Below, one piece after another: positions 4,857 to 6,765 of a DNA stretch of 6,765 bases (the stretch's first letter is position 1; every line of letters starts with the position of its first letter). Origin of the DNA: Nocardiopsaceae bacterium (GTDB lineage Bacteria; Actinomycetota; Actinomycetes; Streptosporangiales; Streptosporangiaceae). Where the stretch lies: positions 1-6,765 of the forward strand of contig JAIRTY010000528.1 in the NCBI GenBank assembly GCA_031254715.1, given 5' to 3'. The position numbers and the translations under genes are program-made. A model generated the notes under the pieces. That model made no database searches. It was given only the letters and a program-made list of their open reading frames with translations, and was not told the DNA's origin.

Positions 4857-6308
4857 ATGACCGCTAAGCCTGATCACGTATTCGACCGGGACCGCGAGTG
4901 GGCCGGTCTGACCTCGTTCACGCAGAACCCTCATCCTGGGGCGATGCTCGGCGTCGTCAGCGGGAGGCGGCGGCAGGGAAAGAGCCTCCTGATGGAGGCG
5001 CTGACCTCCGCCACCGGCGGTCTCTACTTCCCCGCGCTGGAGCAGACGGAAGCCATCACCCTACGGTCCTTCACCGCCTCGCTCATCCGGCAGGGCATCG
5101 CCGTCAGCCAGCCGTTGCGAAGCTGGGAGGACGCCATCAGCCTGCTGTTTTCCGCGACCGGCGATCACCCCCGCGCCATCGTCATCGATGAGTTCCCGTT
5201 CCTGGTCAAGGCGAGCCCCTCGCTGCCGTCGATCATCCAGCGAGAACTGGGCCCAGGCGGCTCAGGCGCGGGCAGCAGGGCGCGGCTGATCCTCTGCGGT
5301 TCCGCCATGACGGTCATGGGGCAGCTGCTCGCGGGACAAGCACCATTGCGGGGCAGGGCCAGCCTTGAGTTGCTGGTCCGCCCGTTCGGTTACCGGGAGG
5401 CCGCTGCCTTCTGGGGCGTCTCCGACCCGCAACTCGCTGTGCTGCTCCATGCCATCGCGGGCGGGACACCCGCCTACCGGCGTGAGTTCGTCGCCTTCGA
5501 CACCCCTGCCGACCTGGCTGACTTCGATGCCTGGGTGCTGCGAACCGTGCTGAACCCGCAGCGGCCGCTGTTCCGGGAGGCTCGTTACCTGCTCGCTGAG
5601 GAACCCGACATCCGCGACCCTGCGCTCTACCACTCGGTGCTCGCCGCCATCGCGAGCGGCAACAGTACCAACGGCAGCATCGCCAGCTATGTCGGCCGGA
5701 AATCGGCCGAGATCACTCATCCGCTGACCGTCCTGGAAGACTCCGCGCTCATCGCGAGGCAGCCCGACATGTTCCGGGCCGGGCGAGCCGTCTACCGGAC
5801 CACCGAGCCTTTGATCACCTTCTACGAAGCGATCATGCAACCGGACTGGTACCGCCTGGAGTCAGGGCAGGCCGATGCCGTCTGGCGGGACCAGCGGCCT
5901 ACGTTCTTCAGCAGGGTCGTGGGTCCGCACTTCGAAGACATCTGCCGGCGTTTCGCGGAGAATGCCGCGCCCGGGGTCTTCGGCGGCATTCCGGGCGAGG
6001 TCGGCCAGGGCGTAGTCAACGACGCCGCGAATCGCAGCCAGATCGAGATCGACGTGGCCGTGCGTGGCCCCCGGGAGCCCGGCAGGCCACCGCGGCTGCT
6101 GTCGCTCGGCGAGGCCAAATGGGGGGAAGCAATGGGAACGCGTCACCTCGCGCGGCTGGCGCGTGCCCGCGACCTCCTGTCCGACCGGTTCGACACCAGC
6201 GACTGCGTGCTCGCCTGTTACTCGGGCAAGGGTTTCGACCACGACGTCCTGGCGGCCCACGACAGCCGGGTCGCGCTCATCGGGCTGGCTGATCTTTACC
6301 GCCCCTGA
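4857..6308 (+). CDS. AAA-type ATPase with C-terminal DUF234/PD-(D/E)XK-like domain
   Basis: A 483-residue protein of the ATPase_2/DUF234 type (COG1672-like), large in archaea and scattered in actinobacteria, with no settled function. VSGRRRQGKS (34-43) is the Walker A loop with Lys42; AIVIDEF (107-113) is Walker B with Asp111 and Glu112; LILCGSA (144-150) is a sensor-like strand. Residues about 255-315 look like a winged helix. EIDVAV (397-402) followed by SLGEAKWGE (416-424) supplies Asp399, Glu419 and Lys421, the D...ExK pattern of PD-(D/E)XK nuclease folds; activity is inferred only. There is no signal peptide or membrane segment. ATG 4857 is preferred over ATG 4854 because GGAGG (4848-4852) abuts the latter too closely. 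Codons end in A or T more often than in neighbouring genes, suggesting transfer. The AT-rich palindrome just upstream probably carries its promoter. Confidence 0.88.
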   Translation: MTAKPDHVFDRDREWAGLTSFTQNPHPGAMLGVVSGRRRQGKSLLMEALTSATGGLYFPALEQTEAITLRSFTASLIRQGIAVSQPLRSWEDAISLLFSATGDHPRAIVIDEFPFLVKASPSLPSIIQRELGPGGSGAGSRARLILCGSAMTVMGQLLAGQAPLRGRASLELLVRPFGYREAAAFWGVSDPQLAVLLHAIAGGTPAYRREFVAFDTPADLADFDAWVLRTVLNPQRPLFREARYLLAEEPDIRDPALYHSVLAAIASGNSTNGSIASYVGRKSAEITHPLTVLEDSALIARQPDMFRAGRAVYRTTEPLITFYEAIMQPDWYRLESGQADAVWRDQRPTFFSRVVGPHFEDICRRFAENAAPGVFGGIPGEVGQGVVNDAANRSQIEIDVAVRGPREPGRPPRLLSLGEAKWGEAMGTRHLARLARARDLLSDRFDTSDCVLACYSGKGFDHDVLAAHDSRVALIGLADLYRP

Positions 6309-6315
6309 GAGGGGC
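6301..6315 (+). terminator. Small hairpin over the ATPase stop codon
   Basis: GCCCCT (6301-6306) and AGGGGC (6310-6315) form a 6-bp stem with a three-base loop that includes part of the TGA stop. No T run follows. It could contribute to 3'-end formation, but it is short and GC-rich, so chance is a real alternative. Confidence 0.25.
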
Positions 6316-6375
6316 TGTGTGCCCAGGGCATCTCCCGCTGGATCTATGGATCCCCGTCCCCTCCCAGGTCAAAAC

Positions 6376-6400
6376 GGCAGGCCCGGTCGCTGGCCGCCTT
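6376..6400 (+). terminator. Possible terminator between the ATPase and hydrolase genes
   Basis: GGC-A-GGCC (6376-6383) pairs with GGCCGCC (6392-6398) as a 7-bp stem with one bulged A and an eight-base loop. It is followed by TTAAGTT, a weak T-containing tail. The position, about 70 bases beyond the ATPase stop and before the AT-rich repeat upstream of the next gene, suits a terminator. The bulge and poor T run keep confidence low. Confidence 0.25.
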
Positions 6401-6405
6401 AAGTT

Positions 6406-6435
6406 ACTGATTGAATACGAAAGGTAACAATCAGT
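6406..6435. promoter_or_regulatory. Inverted repeat upstream of the hydrolase gene (possible operator)
   Basis: ACTGATTG (6406-6413) and CAATCAGT (6428-6435) are exact reverse complements separated by 14 bases. An overlapping pair, GTTAC (6403-6407) and GTAAC (6424-6428), adds a second symmetry. The stretch is distinctly AT-rich and ends 33 bases before the ATG at 6469, where a promoter and operator would be expected. The half-site length and spacing suit a dimeric regulator such as a TetR- or GntR-type protein, but none is encoded in the window. No convincing -35/-10 pair is seen. Confidence 0.45.
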
Positions 6436-6468
6436 GCGGGGGAAGCGGCCGGACCGGGACGGGGGCTC

Positions 6469-6765
6469 ATGCGGCGGTTCTTCAAGGACGACGACTTCGA
6501 CTATCTGCTGCAGATCGCGCTCGGCTCGGTCTATCACCGGGCCGCCGACGCGGGCGAGGTGCTGGCCACCGCCGAGCGGGTCCGCGACGGCCACCCCCGG
6601 TCCTGGACCGCCGAGTGGACGGCCACCGCCGACCGGCTCGCCGGCGAGGCGGCTGCCAGCGAAGCGGCCGGCTGGCCGGGTATCGCCGCGCGGCAGTTCC
6701 TGCGGGCCTCGCTCTACTATTCGGTGGCGAGCTACGCGGCCGACGGCACCGGGGACCCGGCGCTG
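6469..6765 (+). CDS. Alpha/beta hydrolase, N-terminal part (runs off the window)
   Basis: The reading frame opens with ATG at 6469-6471, encodes MRRFFKDDDFDYLLQIALG and stays open for 99 codons to the window edge. Its codons are strongly GC-biased at the third position, like the other chromosomal genes. The start, the TWTAEWTATADRLA-like block around residues 43-57 and the ARQFLRASLYYSVAS segment (78-92) resemble the helical N-terminal cap of FrsA/dihydroxypseudooxynicotine hydrolase-like alpha/beta hydrolases, in which the catalytic Ser-Asp-His triad comes later, outside this window. The catalytic activity therefore cannot be confirmed and the substrate is unknown. A G-rich stretch (6458-6465) a few bases before the ATG may serve as ribosome site. 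An AT-rich inverted repeat lies directly upstream. Confidence 0.7.
   Translation, partial: MRRFFKDDDFDYLLQIALGSVYHRAADAGEVLATAERVRDGHPRSWTAEWTATADRLAGEAAASEAAGWPGIAARQFLRASLYYSVASYAADGTGDPAL

Noticed and set aside
1..6765. CRISPR array, tRNA, rRNA or transposase
   Set aside because: I saw no regularly spaced repeats with spacers, no tRNA-like cloverleaf and no transposase or integrase motifs on either strand.

Overview
The window reads as chromosomal DNA of a high-GC actinobacterium. Its coding sequences are strongly GC-biased at third codon positions, GTG start codons are used, and DUF2630 and the DUF234-type ATPase seen here are common in actinomycetes. The species cannot be fixed from sequence alone.

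Layout. Bases 1-240 are a very G-rich, repetitive tail beyond the 3' end of gltX, with no gene I can support. Four minus-strand genes follow, read from high to low coordinates: cimA (citramalate synthase, 2996-4597), a small DUF2630 protein (2609-2854), a fumarylacetoacetate hydrolase (FAH) family enzyme (1757-2608) and gltX (glutamyl-tRNA synthetase, 241-1764). DUF2630, FAH and gltX are packed stop-to-start or overlapping and look like one translationally coupled operon. cimA is separated from them by 141 bases that contain a strong hairpin.

Upstream of cimA lies a compact control region (4649-4754). It has a 14-residue leader peptide, MLSGRIIIGRRAST, with three successive isoleucine codons, followed by an 11-bp perfect hairpin and a T run. 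This is the layout of ribosome-mediated transcription attenuation. It fits an enzyme that opens the threonine-independent route to isoleucine.

Divergent from cimA, on the plus strand, is an ATPase gene (4857-6308) of the ATPase_2/DUF234 type with Walker A and B motifs and a PD-(D/E)XK-like signature near its C terminus. Its codons are visibly less GC-biased than those of its neighbours, which suggests an acquired accessory gene. Between it and the cimA leader lies an AT-rich, nearly perfect palindrome (4800-4836). It contains promoter-like hexamers facing both ways and may control both transcripts.

The window ends inside a plus-strand gene (6469 onward) that looks like the N-terminal helical part of an alpha/beta hydrolase. 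An AT-rich inverted repeat (6406-6435) lies just upstream of it.

The observations most worth following are the isoleucine attenuator of cimA and the palindrome that appears to join cimA control to the ATPase.
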